Source of the DNA: Gammaproteobacteria bacterium
Lineage (GTDB): Bacteria; Pseudomonadota; Gammaproteobacteria; Pseudomonadales; Azotimanducaceae
Reading direction: 5' to 3'
Length of the DNA: 57,675 nucleotides
NCBI GenBank assembly: GCA_002708765.1
Contig: PAPD01000006.1
Span: 22,615-80,289, forward strand
Of the stretch, positions 17,890 to 26,956 are shown piece after piece (positions within the stretch are counted from its first letter, which is position 1; every line of letters starts with the position of its first letter). Position numbers and translations under genes: made by a program. The notes under the pieces are model-generated. The model was not told the origin of the DNA. It was given only the letters and a program-made list of their open reading frames with translations, and made no database searches.

Positions 17890-18754
17890 CTTTGTCTGAT
17901 CTTGTTAGGAATTCTCTCCAGGCGTCAAACGACTGGCTAATGATTTCAGTTCTATAAGTTAGAAGGTTTTTGAATTCCGGATGGGAAAGTATCCAGAATT
18001 TGTTTTTCTTAATAGCTTCTAAAACCATTTCTCCAATTATTTCGGGTTCAATGACATTTTGTAGAACTTCATCAGAGATTGCTTGCTGATCCCCCTTTTT
18101 TTTCATCTTGTCCGGATTGTCTTTTTTAGGGACTTCCTGATTCAGGCTGGAAGGTCTATTCCTCTCTGACGCATAAATTCGTGTGTTAACGAAACCTGGA
18201 CATAGCACTGAAACACCAATATTATGAGTTTTCAGGTCCTGGACAAGAGATTCGGACATCCCGACAACGGCATATTTTGCCGTGTTGTATATACTCAATC
18301 CTTTTATTCCTATCAGGCCCGCCATTGATGAAGTATTGACAATATGTCCTCCTTCGCCGTGACGAATTATCCTTTTGGTAAACGTTTGTATTCCATTGAT
18401 TACCCCATTCAGATTAACTCCCATTACCCAATCCCAGTCCTGGTAGGTTAAATTTCTGATGTTTCCGTTGATTCCAACTCCTGCGTTGTTGCACAAAATG
18501 TGAATATTTCCGAATATTTCTTCTGTTTTTGTTGCTGCTTTTTCCAGGGAGTTGCGGTCAGTAACATCGACTAGCGTTGTTTCTACTTCCAATTTTTTTT
18601 CGGAGAAAAAATTCTTCGCTGCTTCAAGAGCTCTCTCTTCTATATCGGCGATCATGACCTTGATACCTGCTTCGCTAAGTGATTTAGCCATTGCAAAGCC
18701 GAGTCCGCTGCCCCCCCCAGTTATGAAAGCTACTTTGTTGGAAATGTTTTCCAT
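17882..18754 (-). CDS. Short-chain dehydrogenase/reductase
   Basis: NAD(P)-dependent oxidoreductase of the classical SDR family. The 290 residues contain the cofactor motif TGGGSGLG (about 13-20), a conserved acidic residue region IADIEER that favours NAD(H), NNAG (about 88-91), the catalytic Ser in VNTSSMAGL and YNTAK (Tyr-x3-Lys). After about residue 190 it has a longer, charged insertion (NPDKMKKKGDQQ) than minimal SDRs. The substrate is unknown; related proteins act on alcohols or hydroxyacyl compounds. It sits between the aminopeptidase gene and the HAD gene, all on the minus strand. Confidence 0.8.
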   Translation of the reverse strand: MENISNKVAFITGGGSGLGFAMAKSLSEAGIKVMIADIEERALEAAKNFFSEKKLEVETTLVDVTDRNSLEKAATKTEEIFGNIHILCNNAGVGINGNIRNLTYQDWDWVMGVNLNGVINGIQTFTKRIIRHGEGGHIVNTSSMAGLIGIKGLSIYNTAKYAVVGMSESLVQDLKTHNIGVSVLCPGFVNTRIYASERNRPSSLNQEVPKKDNPDKMKKKGDQQAISDEVLQNVIEPEIIGEMVLEAIKKNKFWILSHPEFKNLLTYRTEIISQSFDAWREFLTRSDKDG

Positions 18755-18778
18755 AACAATTATGTTTGTCGCTATTTG

Positions 18779-20581
18779 TTAGATGGTTTGAGTAGCATTA
18801 TTTAACCATTCCAAATCCGAACCATTCAGGTGGGCAGAAAGTTTTTCTCTAACATGCTGATGATAGGTATTAATCCAGTCGATTTCTTTTTCCGAGAGAA
18901 ATTTTCTGTCTATTAGGTTTTTATCAAAGGGTGCGAATGTGATAGTTTCAAAAGATAGCATTTTGTTTTTTTCTTCGATAACCACAATAAGGTTTTCGCA
19001 TCTTATGCCGTATTCCTTTTCTTTGTAGTAGCCTGGTTCATTTGACAAAACCATTCCTGGAATCAGTGGCTGTGCTGACATCGACTTGGAAATGTTTTGT
19101 GGTCCTTCATGGACAGACAGGAACGCTCCAACGCCGTGTCCTGTTCCATGATCATAATCGAAACCCTCTTTCCAAAGAAATTGACGAGCAAGGGCATCGA
19201 GATGACCGCCTGTAGTCCCTTTTGGAAATACTGCCGTTGCCAGGGCTATATGCCCTTTAAGTACTAGAGAAAACATTTTTTTGTGCTCCTCCGAGGGAGT
19301 ACCGATTCCAATGGTTCGAGTAACGTCAGTGGTTCCATCGAGGTATTGGGCTCCTGAGTCGACTAGATACAGGCTATCTAATTCGAGCACGGAGGGTTTT
19401 CCATTTAAATGATTATAGTGAGCCAGCGCGGCATTCTTCCCGGCAGCAGATATGGTATCAAATGACAGGTCTTGGAAATTTTTGAGAGGTTTTCGATGGC
19501 TTAACAATTTGTCTGAGAGCAGTTTTTCGTCGTGCAAGTGACCCTTATTCACTTCTCTGCTTATCCAGCTAAGGAAACCAGTGAGAGCTGCTCCGTCTCT
19601 TATATGACAGTTTCTTATTCCCTTTAATTCAGTTTTGTTTTTTATTGCTTTTGGCAGGGCTACGGGATCAGGCGATGCTATAAGCGTTGATCCGGATCTT
19701 AAACACGTTAACTGGCACCATGCATTTGATGTTTTAGGATCTGCCATGACGTTAGCGCCTTTCTTAGCCAATTTTTTTAGAGTGAGTTCTAATTTTTTAA
19801 GAGGTTTTACCTTGACACCTTTACCGACGTGTTTATGAAATCCCTCGGGCAGTTTTTCAGGGTCGGTGAATAAGATCATCTCGCCGGTATTTTTCAATAT
19901 ACCAAAGGCCAACAGGACCGGTAGCCTTGGAATGTCTTTGCCTCGAATATTTAATATCCAAGCAATCGAATCGAGTTGAGTGATTAGAGCAAATTCAGCT
20001 TTCTTCGTTTTAAGCTCTATCGAGGCAAGGTGTCTTTTTTTTTCGCTGGTTGTACCGGTATAGATTTTGTCTAGCAGTGTATATTTCTCTTTACTTTCTT
20101 CCGGCCGATTTTTCCATTTCGAGTCTATCGGATTTTCTGTTAGTTCGATTAATTCGATTTTTTTTTGACTCAAAATATCTTTTGTTTCCTGAAACCATGA
20201 AAGCGAATGCAGCCGTGGGTCAATTCCTACTCGAGATTCAGACATAAGAGTTTCTGATAGCCAGGCGATGGGGTGGTCTTTAATAATGTGTTTGAATTCA
20301 AAGCCATCATCTGGAACTTGCTGACGGACCTGAATAGTGTATCTTCCGTCTACAAACAGAACAGTTTTTCTTTTTAAGACGATGCATAAGCCAGCTGATC
20401 CGGAAAACCCGGTTAGCCATTTCAATCTTTCGTTTTTTGCCGGGACGTATTCTCCGAGATACTCGTCTGCTCGGGGCACGATAAAAGCATCGAGGTTTCT
20501 GTTTTTTAATTCCTCTCTGATGAGAGTGATTCTCATGTTGATTAGATCAACTTCGGAATTATTCAAGCTGCAGACATTCAT
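18779..20581 (-). CDS. Xaa-Pro aminopeptidase, long form (M24B family)
   Basis: Metallopeptidase releasing an N-terminal residue before proline. At 600 residues it is of the three-domain eukaryote-like type (XPNPEP1) rather than the 440-residue E. coli PepP. Two creatinase-like domains occupy about 1-320: YLGEYVPAKNERLKWLTGFS near the N-terminus, then a second N-type domain. The catalytic domain has metal ligands in VDSGAQYLDGTTDVTRTIG (two Asp, about 405-420), GTGHGVGAFLSVHEGP (His), NEPGYY (Glu, about 515) and RCENLIVV (Glu, about 528). A second in-frame ATG 15 codons in is an alternative start. It probably acts in the cytosol on peptides. Confidence 0.9.
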   Translation of the reverse strand: MNVCSLNNSEVDLINMRITLIREELKNRNLDAFIVPRADEYLGEYVPAKNERLKWLTGFSGSAGLCIVLKRKTVLFVDGRYTIQVRQQVPDDGFEFKHIIKDHPIAWLSETLMSESRVGIDPRLHSLSWFQETKDILSQKKIELIELTENPIDSKWKNRPEESKEKYTLLDKIYTGTTSEKKRHLASIELKTKKAEFALITQLDSIAWILNIRGKDIPRLPVLLAFGILKNTGEMILFTDPEKLPEGFHKHVGKGVKVKPLKKLELTLKKLAKKGANVMADPKTSNAWCQLTCLRSGSTLIASPDPVALPKAIKNKTELKGIRNCHIRDGAALTGFLSWISREVNKGHLHDEKLLSDKLLSHRKPLKNFQDLSFDTISAAGKNAALAHYNHLNGKPSVLELDSLYLVDSGAQYLDGTTDVTRTIGIGTPSEEHKKMFSLVLKGHIALATAVFPKGTTGGHLDALARQFLWKEGFDYDHGTGHGVGAFLSVHEGPQNISKSMSAQPLIPGMVLSNEPGYYKEKEYGIRCENLIVVIEEKNKMLSFETITFAPFDKNLIDRKFLSEKEIDWINTYHQHVREKLSAHLNGSDLEWLNNATQTI

Positions 20582-20729
20582 TGTCGCTTTCTCAGAAAAA
20601 ATGATTCTAGACTGTTATATATCATGAAACTATCTCTCAAGAATAATCTATATTCCGTAAAGAAATAAACCTTTCTTGATAAAACCAACTCATAGATCAG
20701 GAAAAAACTTGTTGAACCAGTTTACGTTA

Positions 20730-21308
20730 TTAGGAACTGTGTTTTTTGCTCTTGGCAAGAAGGCTGTTCAGTTTGCCCAATTTTTCTTGCGATCTGATCG
20801 AGTTGGGGTTGTGGCGCAAAGCGGACTTTATTGCCTTTATTGCCGCACTGATTTTTTTTAATTTCTCCAGGCTTAAGGCTCGATTGTACTCAATAATATC
20901 TTTAGGAACCTTCTCGAGTTTAAGGGCTTTTTCATATTCGGCTAGGGCTTTCTCGTATTCTTTCAGACGATGAAAAACGGTTCCACGATTGACATATATT
21001 TTTCCTAAGTCAGGTTTTAATTCTGCGGCTTCATTATGGTCGTTCATGGCTCTCTGAAAATGGCCGTGCGCAGCAAAGATGATACCTCTATTGGTGTAGG
21101 TCGCTGCCAGATCTCTTCTTGAGAGGTTGTCTTCTCTAATAGCCCGAGAGCAAATTCTTGTGCTTGCCAAAGAAATCGGGTTATTGCTTTCATGGAAGCA
21201 CTGATTTGCGTCGGAGGATCCGAATGAAGTTTTCGTTTGTCCCACAGCCCAATTCGAGAATAAGGCTGTTAAAATTGCGAAGATAAATTTGATTAGCATA
21301 TGCCGCAC
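20730..21308 (-). CDS. Secreted TPR-repeat protein
   Basis: 192-residue protein of unknown role. An N-terminal signal peptide is visible (hydrophobic 4-20, likely cleavage after AVGQ). About three tetratricopeptide repeats follow, for example YTNRGIIFAAHGHFQRAMND, YVNRGTVFHRLKEYEKALAEY and IEYNRALSLEKLKKISAAIK, so it is probably a periplasmic protein-binding scaffold. Two Cys residues before the repeats (QCFHE, RICSRA) could form a disulfide. It lies downstream of the metallophosphoesterase gene on the same strand, with a gap of 22 bases. Confidence 0.7.
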   Translation of the reverse strand: MRHMLIKFIFAILTALFSNWAVGQTKTSFGSSDANQCFHESNNPISLASTRICSRAIREDNLSRRDLAATYTNRGIIFAAHGHFQRAMNDHNEAAELKPDLGKIYVNRGTVFHRLKEYEKALAEYEKALKLEKVPKDIIEYNRALSLEKLKKISAAIKAIKSALRHNPNSIRSQEKLGKLNSLLAKSKKHSS

Positions 21309-21330
21309 ATTATCAGCTAGGTTCTGGTCC

Positions 21331-22050
21331 TTAAAATAGCCTTACTGGATCCCAGTTTCCAGTGAAAGACTGAGTATTTTCCCAGATGGTATAGTTTTTT
21401 CCAGAAAGGTTTCTCGAAATACGTGGTTTCAGCTTTCGATCTTTGAAATGATATCCATGCACTTGGTTTGTTTCGAGGTCGAGTATGGAGACTCCTGGCC
21501 AAAAATCTCCTGCAATAGTGCCCGCATTTATCAGAGTCATTTTTCTGAAATGTATCATTGTTCGAAAATGTATGTGTCCGTTTATCATATAGTTGTAACG
21601 TTTCGAACTAATTATCTTATCCAGGAGTTCGCTTTTTAAAGCTTTCAGTCGATCTGTGCCAGGCCAGATTTTCTCTAAATCGTTGTCCCCAACTCCGTGA
21701 CATACAAGAATTCTTATCTCTCCAAGGTCTATGGTTGCCTGCGTCGGAAGTTTTTTTAGAAAAGCCAATGTATCGACAGTTAGATCATGCAAGGAATGAG
21801 CTTTTTTTATGTGTCTTGCCTTGTTTTCGATTATCCATCTGTCGTGGTTTCCCCTTACCGTAATAACTTTATTCTCCTGAAGCAATTTGGCGCTTCGATT
21901 TGGGCAACCCACCCCATCAACGATATCACCTGTACAGACTATTTTTTGACATCCTTCATTCAAAAGAACGGACAGACTTTCTTCTAGTCTTTTATCTTCT
22001 CCGTGAACGTCTCCGATTATTCCGATCTTTTTGCTTTTATTTTCTGGCAT
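21331..22050 (-). CDS. Metallophosphoesterase (calcineurin-like)
   Basis: 239-residue single-domain phosphoesterase. The metal-binding motifs run in order: GDVHG (13-17), GDIVDG (about 41-46), GNHDRW (about 66-71), CHGVGDND (about 115-122) and GHIHFRT (about 157-163). The family includes YfcE-type phosphodiesterases and bacterial Ser/Thr phosphatase-like enzymes. I cannot name the substrate. The start overlaps the end of the LON-domain gene by 14 bases, which suggests co-expression. Confidence 0.8.
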   Translation of the reverse strand: MPENKSKKIGIIGDVHGEDKRLEESLSVLLNEGCQKIVCTGDIVDGVGCPNRSAKLLQENKVITVRGNHDRWIIENKARHIKKAHSLHDLTVDTLAFLKKLPTQATIDLGEIRILVCHGVGDNDLEKIWPGTDRLKALKSELLDKIISSKRYNYMINGHIHFRTMIHFRKMTLINAGTIAGDFWPGVSILDLETNQVHGYHFKDRKLKPRISRNLSGKNYTIWENTQSFTGNWDPVRLF

Positions 22051-22714
22051 TTTGAAGTCCGTTGGACAGAGTTTCCTTTATCAGAAGCAATCTTTTTTCG
22101 GTATTTGTGCTTTCCAGCAGAGATTGCATCAAGTCCGGTGGAAATCGCATTATTTTAAAGATATCAAATGAAAAATCTTCGGGACCAAGTTTTAGCCAGG
22201 CTGTTTCATCAAATTTTGTAAGTTCTCTGGGAGCTTCTTGTTCCATGATTGAACGCATCAGATTGATGATATCTGCTTGATGTTGAAAAAGTCGTGATGG
22301 GTCAGCTGATTCGTCTTCCAGGATCTCGCATGAGCAGATGCGATAGGGAAGAGTTTGGGTTTCCTGAACTAGCCTTAGACGATATTGTAGGCTGATGTTT
22401 ACGTAAATTCTGCCGTCTTTAGTTTTCTCTGTTATTTTGCACTGACCGGCGCTGAAAACCTCCACTGGTTCATAGGTCGCTTGATTACTGGAAAGAGCTT
22501 CTTTAATCGACTGATTTTTTCGAGCTGAGCTAATCTTTTTTTTCGTGTGACAGACACCTATCATTCTTTCCTGCTGGATGGAATCCTCAATCATTGTTCG
22601 ATATCTAGGTTCGAAGACGTGAAGAGGCAATACAGTTCTGGGAAATACTACCAGGTCGGGGATAGGAAAAATTGCGACTTCGAAAAAGTTATTCATTGTA
22701 AGTTTGGCAATCAC
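22037..22714 (-). CDS. LON substrate-binding domain protein (no protease domain)
   Basis: 225-residue protein covering only the N-terminal (PUA-like) domain of Lon, without the AAA and protease parts. The opening VAIFPIPDLVVFPRTVLPLHVFEPRY is characteristic of the stand-alone family found in many bacteria. Its role is not established; it is thought to bind proteins or peptides. The start is uncertain: a GTG at 22714 or an ATG six codons later (22696), neither with a strong ribosome site. It heads a minus-strand group LON - phosphoesterase - TPR. Confidence 0.8.
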   Translation of the reverse strand: MIAKLTMNNFFEVAIFPIPDLVVFPRTVLPLHVFEPRYRTMIEDSIQQERMIGVCHTKKKISSARKNQSIKEALSSNQATYEPVEVFSAGQCKITEKTKDGRIYVNISLQYRLRLVQETQTLPYRICSCEILEDESADPSRLFQHQADIINLMRSIMEQEAPRELTKFDETAWLKLGPEDFSFDIFKIMRFPPDLMQSLLESTNTEKRLLLIKETLSNGLQNARK

Positions 22715-22768
22715 TGGCCCATTTCAGACACAATGCCCATATTTTCAAAGATATAATCCTAATAGTTG

Positions 22769-22927
22769 ATGCGCCTGATGTCGAAGTTTTTAGTATTTAC
22801 GATAACTGCAAGAGATTGCGCCAGGATAGATTTAGAAATTCTAGATGAATGCGATCGTCAGTCGGTTCTAGAACACATTTCGACCAATTTGAGGACAGAC
22901 ATTGATTTCATGGTGTCATCCAACTGA
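22769..22927 (+). CDS. Possible small protein or gene remnant, 52 codons
   Basis: ATG at 22769 opens MRLMSKFLVFTITARDCARI and ends at TGA 22925-22927. The start LVFTITARD resembles the first strand of an ACT domain, but the rest shows no family motif I recognise and is too short for a complete domain. There is no clear Shine-Dalgarno sequence. It may be a remnant or chance frame. Confidence 0.2.
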   Translation: MRLMSKFLVFTITARDCARIDLEILDECDRQSVLEHISTNLRTDIDFMVSSN

Positions 22928-22993
22928 CTTAATATAATTTACTTTCGCTAGGGATCTGAAACACTTTTTGAGGATATTTTCTTGGGGATAACG

Positions 22994-23014
22994 CGCCCCC
23001 TCTGAAGAGGGGCG
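22994..23014 (+). other. GC-rich hairpin in an AT-rich interval
   Basis: CCCCTC and GAGGGG pair around a TGAA loop, and two more pairs are possible beyond a bulged C. The stem is more GC-rich than any other part of this gap. It is followed by TTCT rather than a long T-run. It may be part of a structured RNA or a weak terminator. Confidence 0.35.
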
Positions 23015-23132
23015 GTTCTATGCGGACAGATAGGCCTCACAAATATTTTCTATTGATCCCGTTTTCATCATAAAATCAAATCTTTGCCAGAGCGTTCTCA
23101 TGAATTACCTCTACTTTTTTCAGAAGTTACTT

Positions 23133-23151
23133 AGCACTTGCGAGTGCTTTT
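23133..23151 (+). terminator. Possible intrinsic terminator
   Basis: AGCACT-TGCG-AGTGCT forms a perfect 6-bp stem followed by TTT. The T-run is short, so strength is doubtful. It could end a transcript from the preceding gap. Confidence 0.35.
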
Positions 23152-23449
23152 GAACCTAGAATGAATTTGTTTGCGTTGGCGAAATCTGTCAAAGATTGGC
23201 CATTGCAAGTCACGTATTTAAGGGATTTGCGAGACAAATGAATTATTTTCTTCACGGTTCTCTTCCCTCGAATCTTTGTAAATAATCTTTTTAATCTTTA
23301 ACAAAAATTAATATATAAAGAAAAATAAAGAAAGTCTAGACAATCTTTATAATTTCTTTAAAAAAATGGTTCCCGAAGACAAACGGCTTTTGTGCTTTAA
23401 CAAAAAAAGCGTAAGCTTTGACAATTAAAAGCCTAATGCGACAGAGGAT

Positions 23450-24256
23450 TTGAGTAAATTGGGGGTCAAAAAAGTAGCTCTAGTTACAGGAGCAAGTAAA
23501 GGCGTTGGTAAAGGGGCGGCTGAAGGGTTGGCCGAGGCGGGCTACAAGGTTTATTTCACTGGCCGGAGCTCGAGCAAGGATAACCCGCCAAAACCGCTTA
23601 CTATTGAAGCAACAGCCCAATCGGTTGACGAATTTGGCGGAGAGGGTGTTCCAATTCTCTTGGATCACAATGATGATAAACAGGTACAGAAACTCGTTGA
23701 TCGAGTCCGGATGGAAGATGGAAGGCTTGATGTTTTAGTGAACAATGTCTTTCAAATTCCGAATCCACCGGCAATGGGAAAAGGATTTTGGGAGCATCCA
23801 GTTTCTGTATGGGATGATCAGTGCGGAGTCGGGCTAAGGGGCTATTATGTTATGTCTGCTCTAGCGGCCCCATTAATGGTGGAAAGAAAAAGTGGGTTAA
23901 TTGTCAATATTTCTTCTAGAGGCGGAAGAGAATACGTATTTAGTGCAAGCTATGGAGTTGGAAAAGCTGGGGTAGACCGAATGGCAAAGGACATGGCCTT
24001 AGAATTGAAGGATCATAATGTAGCCGCGATGTCTCTGTCTCCTTCGAAGGTAAAAACAGAGTTTATTCTGGATATGATTTCCAAGGGGAAGCTCCAGTTG
24101 GATCCCAGTGAAGCTCAGTCAGCTAGACTGACTGGTAGAGCGATAGCCGCCGTCGCGACAGATCCCGAATTGATGAGTTTTTCTGGGGGGATTTATACCG
24201 TGTCCGAGATAGCTGCTCACTACGGAGTTTTGGATCCCGAACCCGGTATAGATTAG
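23450..24256 (+). CDS. Short-chain dehydrogenase, DHRS1-like
   Basis: 268-residue SDR most like the DHRS1 group. The cofactor motif is TGASKGVGKG (about 14-23). VNNVFQIPNPP replaces the usual NNAG, as in that group, and WDDQCGVGLRGYYV matches the WDDxNxVGLR feature. The catalytic residues are Ser in NISSRGG and Tyr/Lys in YGVGKAG. The substrate is unknown. The start is ambiguous: TTG at 23450 is one base from the GAGGA at 23444-23448, whereas TTG at 23459 has a 10-base spacing and would lose three residues. It stands alone on the plus strand after the gene-poor gap. Confidence 0.78.
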   Translation: MSKLGVKKVALVTGASKGVGKGAAEGLAEAGYKVYFTGRSSSKDNPPKPLTIEATAQSVDEFGGEGVPILLDHNDDKQVQKLVDRVRMEDGRLDVLVNNVFQIPNPPAMGKGFWEHPVSVWDDQCGVGLRGYYVMSALAAPLMVERKSGLIVNISSRGGREYVFSASYGVGKAGVDRMAKDMALELKDHNVAAMSLSPSKVKTEFILDMISKGKLQLDPSEAQSARLTGRAIAAVATDPELMSFSGGIYTVSEIAAHYGVLDPEPGID

Positions 24257-24296
24257 ATTTTAAAACACTCTATCTAGAAACTATTTTTGATTAGTT

Positions 24297-24503
24297 CTAT
24301 ACAGCTATGACGTTTTCAGCCTGAGGGCCTTTTTCTCCCTGAGAAATAGTGAACTCTACTTTCTGACCTTCAGCAAGGGTTTTGAATCCCTCTCCGCTAA
24401 TTGCGCTAAAGTGCACGAATACATCAGGCCCTGACTCTTGAGATATAAAGCCAAAGCCCTTGGATTCATTAAACCATTTTACTGTACCGGTAGTTGTTGA
24501 CAT
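24297..24503 (-). CDS. Cold-shock protein, CspA family
   Basis: 68-residue single OB-fold RNA chaperone that melts RNA structures. It begins with [16 protein letters not shown], containing RNP1 (KGFGFI), and continues with VFVHFSAI, containing RNP2. The remainder [20 protein letters not shown] is standard. AGGAAG precedes the ATG. A leader of about 110 bases is inferred from the promoter upstream, shorter than in E. coli cspA but compatible with post-transcriptional control. Which paralogue it is cannot be decided. Confidence 0.95.
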   Translation of the reverse strand: MSTTTGTVKWFNESKGFGFISQESGPDVFVHFSAISGEGFKTLAEGQKVEFTISQGEKGPQAENVIAV

Positions 24504-24730
24504 GAGGTTTTTTCTTCCTGTTTCATTAAAAAGTTATTGAACTTGATACTCTTACCAAATTCGTAAGGAAGTTGAAAAACTTCTTTGCCAAATTCTGTTG
24601 CTAGAGATATCTGTACTGTAGCAGTATACGCGTGTTTAAAACGCTCCGACAAGTAAAAAGCTCGTGAATCTATGCCAAAAATGAACGAATTACGCGATTT
24701 TTTCCTATTTTTCCATATTTTTTGGTATTT
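24504..24730 (-). other. Gene-free interval between msrB and the cold-shock gene
   Basis: 227 bases, AT-rich. It contains the csp promoter and leader. Nothing else is recognised, and no clear terminator follows msrB. Confidence 0.5.
24623..24652 (-). promoter_or_regulatory. Probable promoter of the cold-shock gene
   Basis: On the minus strand TTGTCG (24652-24647) and TATACT (24628-24623) are separated by 18 bases. Transcription would begin about 110 bases before the csp ATG. Confidence 0.5.
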
Positions 24731-25090
24731 TTAGCTTTTTTCGATGTATTTTATCGAAATTGAATTCACGCAATGGCGGGTGTTTTTGGGAGTAAACCCT
24801 TCTCCTTCAAATACATGTCCTAGGTGCCCCTCGCAATTTGAGCACAAGATTTCGATTCGGCTCCCGTCCGCGTCTATCTCCTTTTTGATAGCGTTTTTCA
24901 TTTCGTCATCGAAAGCTGGCCACCCGCAATTAGAGTGAAACTTGTCTTCGGATTTATATAAGGGTTGGTCACACTGTTTGCAGACATATTGCCCACCAGT
25001 TGGGAAATGATCGGTGTACTTGCCACTAAATGGCCGTTCTGTTCCTTTCTGGAGAATAACCCACTTTTCTTCTTCGTTTAATTCGTTCAT
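24731..25090 (-). CDS. msrB: Peptide-methionine (R)-S-oxide reductase
   Basis: Repairs R-methionine sulfoxide in proteins. The 119 residues carry two zinc CxxC pairs, C37/C40 (VCKQC) and C83/C86 (LCSNC), the signature [12 protein letters not shown] (about 88-99), and the catalytic Cys C107 in TRHCVNS. C55 in SNCGWPAF may be the resolving cysteine. No signal peptide is seen, so it acts in the cytosol. It is divergent from the FKBP lipoprotein gene. Confidence 0.95.
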   Translation of the reverse strand: MNELNEEEKWVILQKGTERPFSGKYTDHFPTGGQYVCKQCDQPLYKSEDKFHSNCGWPAFDDEMKNAIKKEIDADGSRIEILCSNCEGHLGHVFEGEGFTPKNTRHCVNSISIKYIEKS

Positions 25091-25222
25091 TTGGATAATA
25101 TCTGTTGTTAAAATCTCATTTTTGCATGTCGAAAAAAAACTGCCAAGCTTATTACTTTTTTGGACGAAAATAACTTACATTTGAAGTTTTTAAAGCAACG
25201 AAATATTAACTGGGAACTTAAT

Positions 25223-25705
25223 ATGAACATAGTGCATATTTGTTTGGTTTCTTTAATTACCCTTGCTATTTCCGCTTGTTCAGAGCCAGTCAGTCAGACC
25301 GGAAATTTGAGCGAGGGAAATGAAATATCTGGTGGCTCCGAGTTCCTGCAAAGGAATGCCTCTCGACCGGGAGTTTTGACTACTTCTACCGGACTTCAGT
25401 ACGAGGTCTTGGTTCAAGGAGAAGGCAAGTCTCCCTCATCTAGTTCAACCGTTGTTACTCATTATACCGGCACCTTCATTGACGGAAGGGTATTTGACAG
25501 CTCTGTCGAGAGAGGTGTTCCTGCAACTTTTCCAGTTAATGGGGTAATAAGAGGCTGGACCGAAGCACTTCAGATGATGAAAGAAGGAGCTCGGTGGCGT
25601 TTGTTTATTCCGCCGGAGCTAGGGTACGGCGCTCGAGGCGCTGGTGACAGAATACCGCCTGATACTGTGTTGATATTCGAAATTGAACTCTTAGAAGTTA
25701 AGTAG
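25223..25705 (+). CDS. Lipoprotein FKBP-type peptidyl-prolyl isomerase
   Basis: Isomerase acting on proline bonds, anchored in the envelope by a lipid. Starting at ATG 25223 it has 160 residues and a lipoprotein signal with Cys19 in AISAC. After a linker of about 35 residues comes one FKBP domain: TGLQYEVLVQGEGKSPSSS, VVTHYTGTFIDGRVFDSS, VIRGWTEALQMMKEGARW and IPPELGYGARGAGDRIPPD. No long dimerisation domain as in FkpA or Mip is present. An upstream TTG at 25160 is open but would bury the signal peptide. Substrates are unknown. Confidence 0.88.
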   Translation: MNIVHICLVSLITLAISACSEPVSQTGNLSEGNEISGGSEFLQRNASRPGVLTTSTGLQYEVLVQGEGKSPSSSSTVVTHYTGTFIDGRVFDSSVERGVPATFPVNGVIRGWTEALQMMKEGARWRLFIPPELGYGARGAGDRIPPDTVLIFEIELLEVK

Positions 25706-25738
25706 TAGCTTCATTATTTATCATAGCGACATATAGAT

Positions 25739-26926
25739 ATGAGCATGCTTGAGGAATTCAGAGAAGAAACTAGGGATTGGTTAAAAACCAATTGCCCTGA
25801 CGGGGCTAAAGGTCCCGGATATATACCTATCGGAAGCAAGTCTGTTGAATTAGATTCTGATGTCAAGCTCTGGTTAGAGAGGATGGTAGAAAAAGGCTGG
25901 ACTGTTCCAACGTGGCCCAAGGAGTTTGGAGGCGCTAATCTGAATAATGATGAATATAGAGTATTAATCGAGGAGTTGAAGAGAATAAATGCTCGTCCTC
26001 CTTTAACAGGGCGAGGTGTTAATTACATCGGTCCGACAATCCTCGAACTAGGTACAGAAGATCAAAAGGCGCGATGGCTAACTGTTTGTGCGAGAGGTGA
26101 AGGGGCTTGGGCAATGGGTTATTCTGAGCCGGGAGCTGGCTCGGATCTGGCAAGCTTGTCTACTCGTGCAGAAAGGCGCGGAGACCAATACCTCCTCAAT
26201 GGCAGAAAAACCTGGACTAGCGATGCTGCCTATTGTGATTATATCTTTGTCCTTGCTAGAACCGCTCCAGAGAAACCTAAACATGATGGGATAAGTCTTA
26301 TACTTGTGGATATGCACCAAGAAGGGGTGGAAGTTAGTCCTATAACCCTTTTGTCCGGGGCCTCTCCTTTTTGTGAGACCATATTTGAGGACGCTATCGC
26401 ATCGGCCAGGGATATAGTAGGAGGAGTTGATAAGGGGTGGACTGCAGGTAAAAGGCTTTTGCAGTTCGAAAGGTCGACTCATGCAGGAATAAATATTTCG
26501 GGATCTCAGGGTGGGCTAACTCAGGAAAGCGACTTGCCCGAGCTGGTAAGGAAATACGTTGGGACTGATTCCGGAAAAATTGCTGATTTTGGGATGAGGG
26601 AACGGTTGCTAAGATATGAAATGAATACAAAGTCTCAGCAGATCACTCAAAAAAGAGCTATTGAAGAACTTCATGCCAGAGCTCCGGCGTTTACGTCATC
26701 CGCGGTTAAATTGACTAATGCTCTTAATATCCAGGAGGGAGATGAAATTCTGATGGATGCAATGGGCCCAAGTGGGTACCGATGGAACGACGAAAGTGGC
26801 GCAACTAAAGATGAAGTAGCGGCTCTAAAGCGTTGGTTGTATCAGAAATCGTTGACGATAGCAGGCGGAACCAAAGAGGTTCAACTGAATATTATTGCGA
26901 AACGGGTGCTTGGTTTGCCGGATTAA
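25739..26926 (+). CDS. Acyl-CoA dehydrogenase family protein
   Basis: FAD-dependent enzyme that introduces a double bond into acyl-CoA. The 395 residues have the three-part family fold. The middle region has WAMGYSEPGAGSDLASL (about 120-136) and LNGRKTWTSDAAYCDYIFVL (about 152-171). The C-terminus has GTKEVQLNIIAKRVLGLP, the family ending. It begins MSMLEEFREETRDWLKTNCP, an opening common in the proteobacterial degradative subfamily rather than in FadE. Two ATGs (25739 and 25745) are possible. It converges on the LLM gene and may belong functionally with the minus-strand oxidoreductase group. Confidence 0.88.
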   Translation: MSMLEEFREETRDWLKTNCPDGAKGPGYIPIGSKSVELDSDVKLWLERMVEKGWTVPTWPKEFGGANLNNDEYRVLIEELKRINARPPLTGRGVNYIGPTILELGTEDQKARWLTVCARGEGAWAMGYSEPGAGSDLASLSTRAERRGDQYLLNGRKTWTSDAAYCDYIFVLARTAPEKPKHDGISLILVDMHQEGVEVSPITLLSGASPFCETIFEDAIASARDIVGGVDKGWTAGKRLLQFERSTHAGINISGSQGGLTQESDLPELVRKYVGTDSGKIADFGMRERLLRYEMNTKSQQITQKRAIEELHARAPAFTSSAVKLTNALNIQEGDEILMDAMGPSGYRWNDESGATKDEVAALKRWLYQKSLTIAGGTKEVQLNIIAKRVLGLPD

Positions 26927-26956
26927 GTATTTTTTTCAGAACACTAATCAGGCCTG

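Larger units (their letters stand above)
22715..23449. other. 735-base gene-poor interval
   Basis: No reading frame of 60 codons or more lies here on either strand. I see a 52-codon plus-strand frame (22769-22927), a GC-rich hairpin near 22994-23014 in otherwise AT-rich sequence, a terminator-like hairpin at 23133-23151, and an AT-rich run before the SDR gene at 23450. A perfect TTGACA at 23418-23423 has no matching -10. The interval could hold an unrecognised small RNA or a decayed gene. It matched no RNA I know by eye. Confidence 0.5.

Noticed and set aside
23418-23423. Perfect TTGACA before the SDR gene
   Set aside because: No -10 hexamer at 16-18 bases downstream, so I do not call a promoter.
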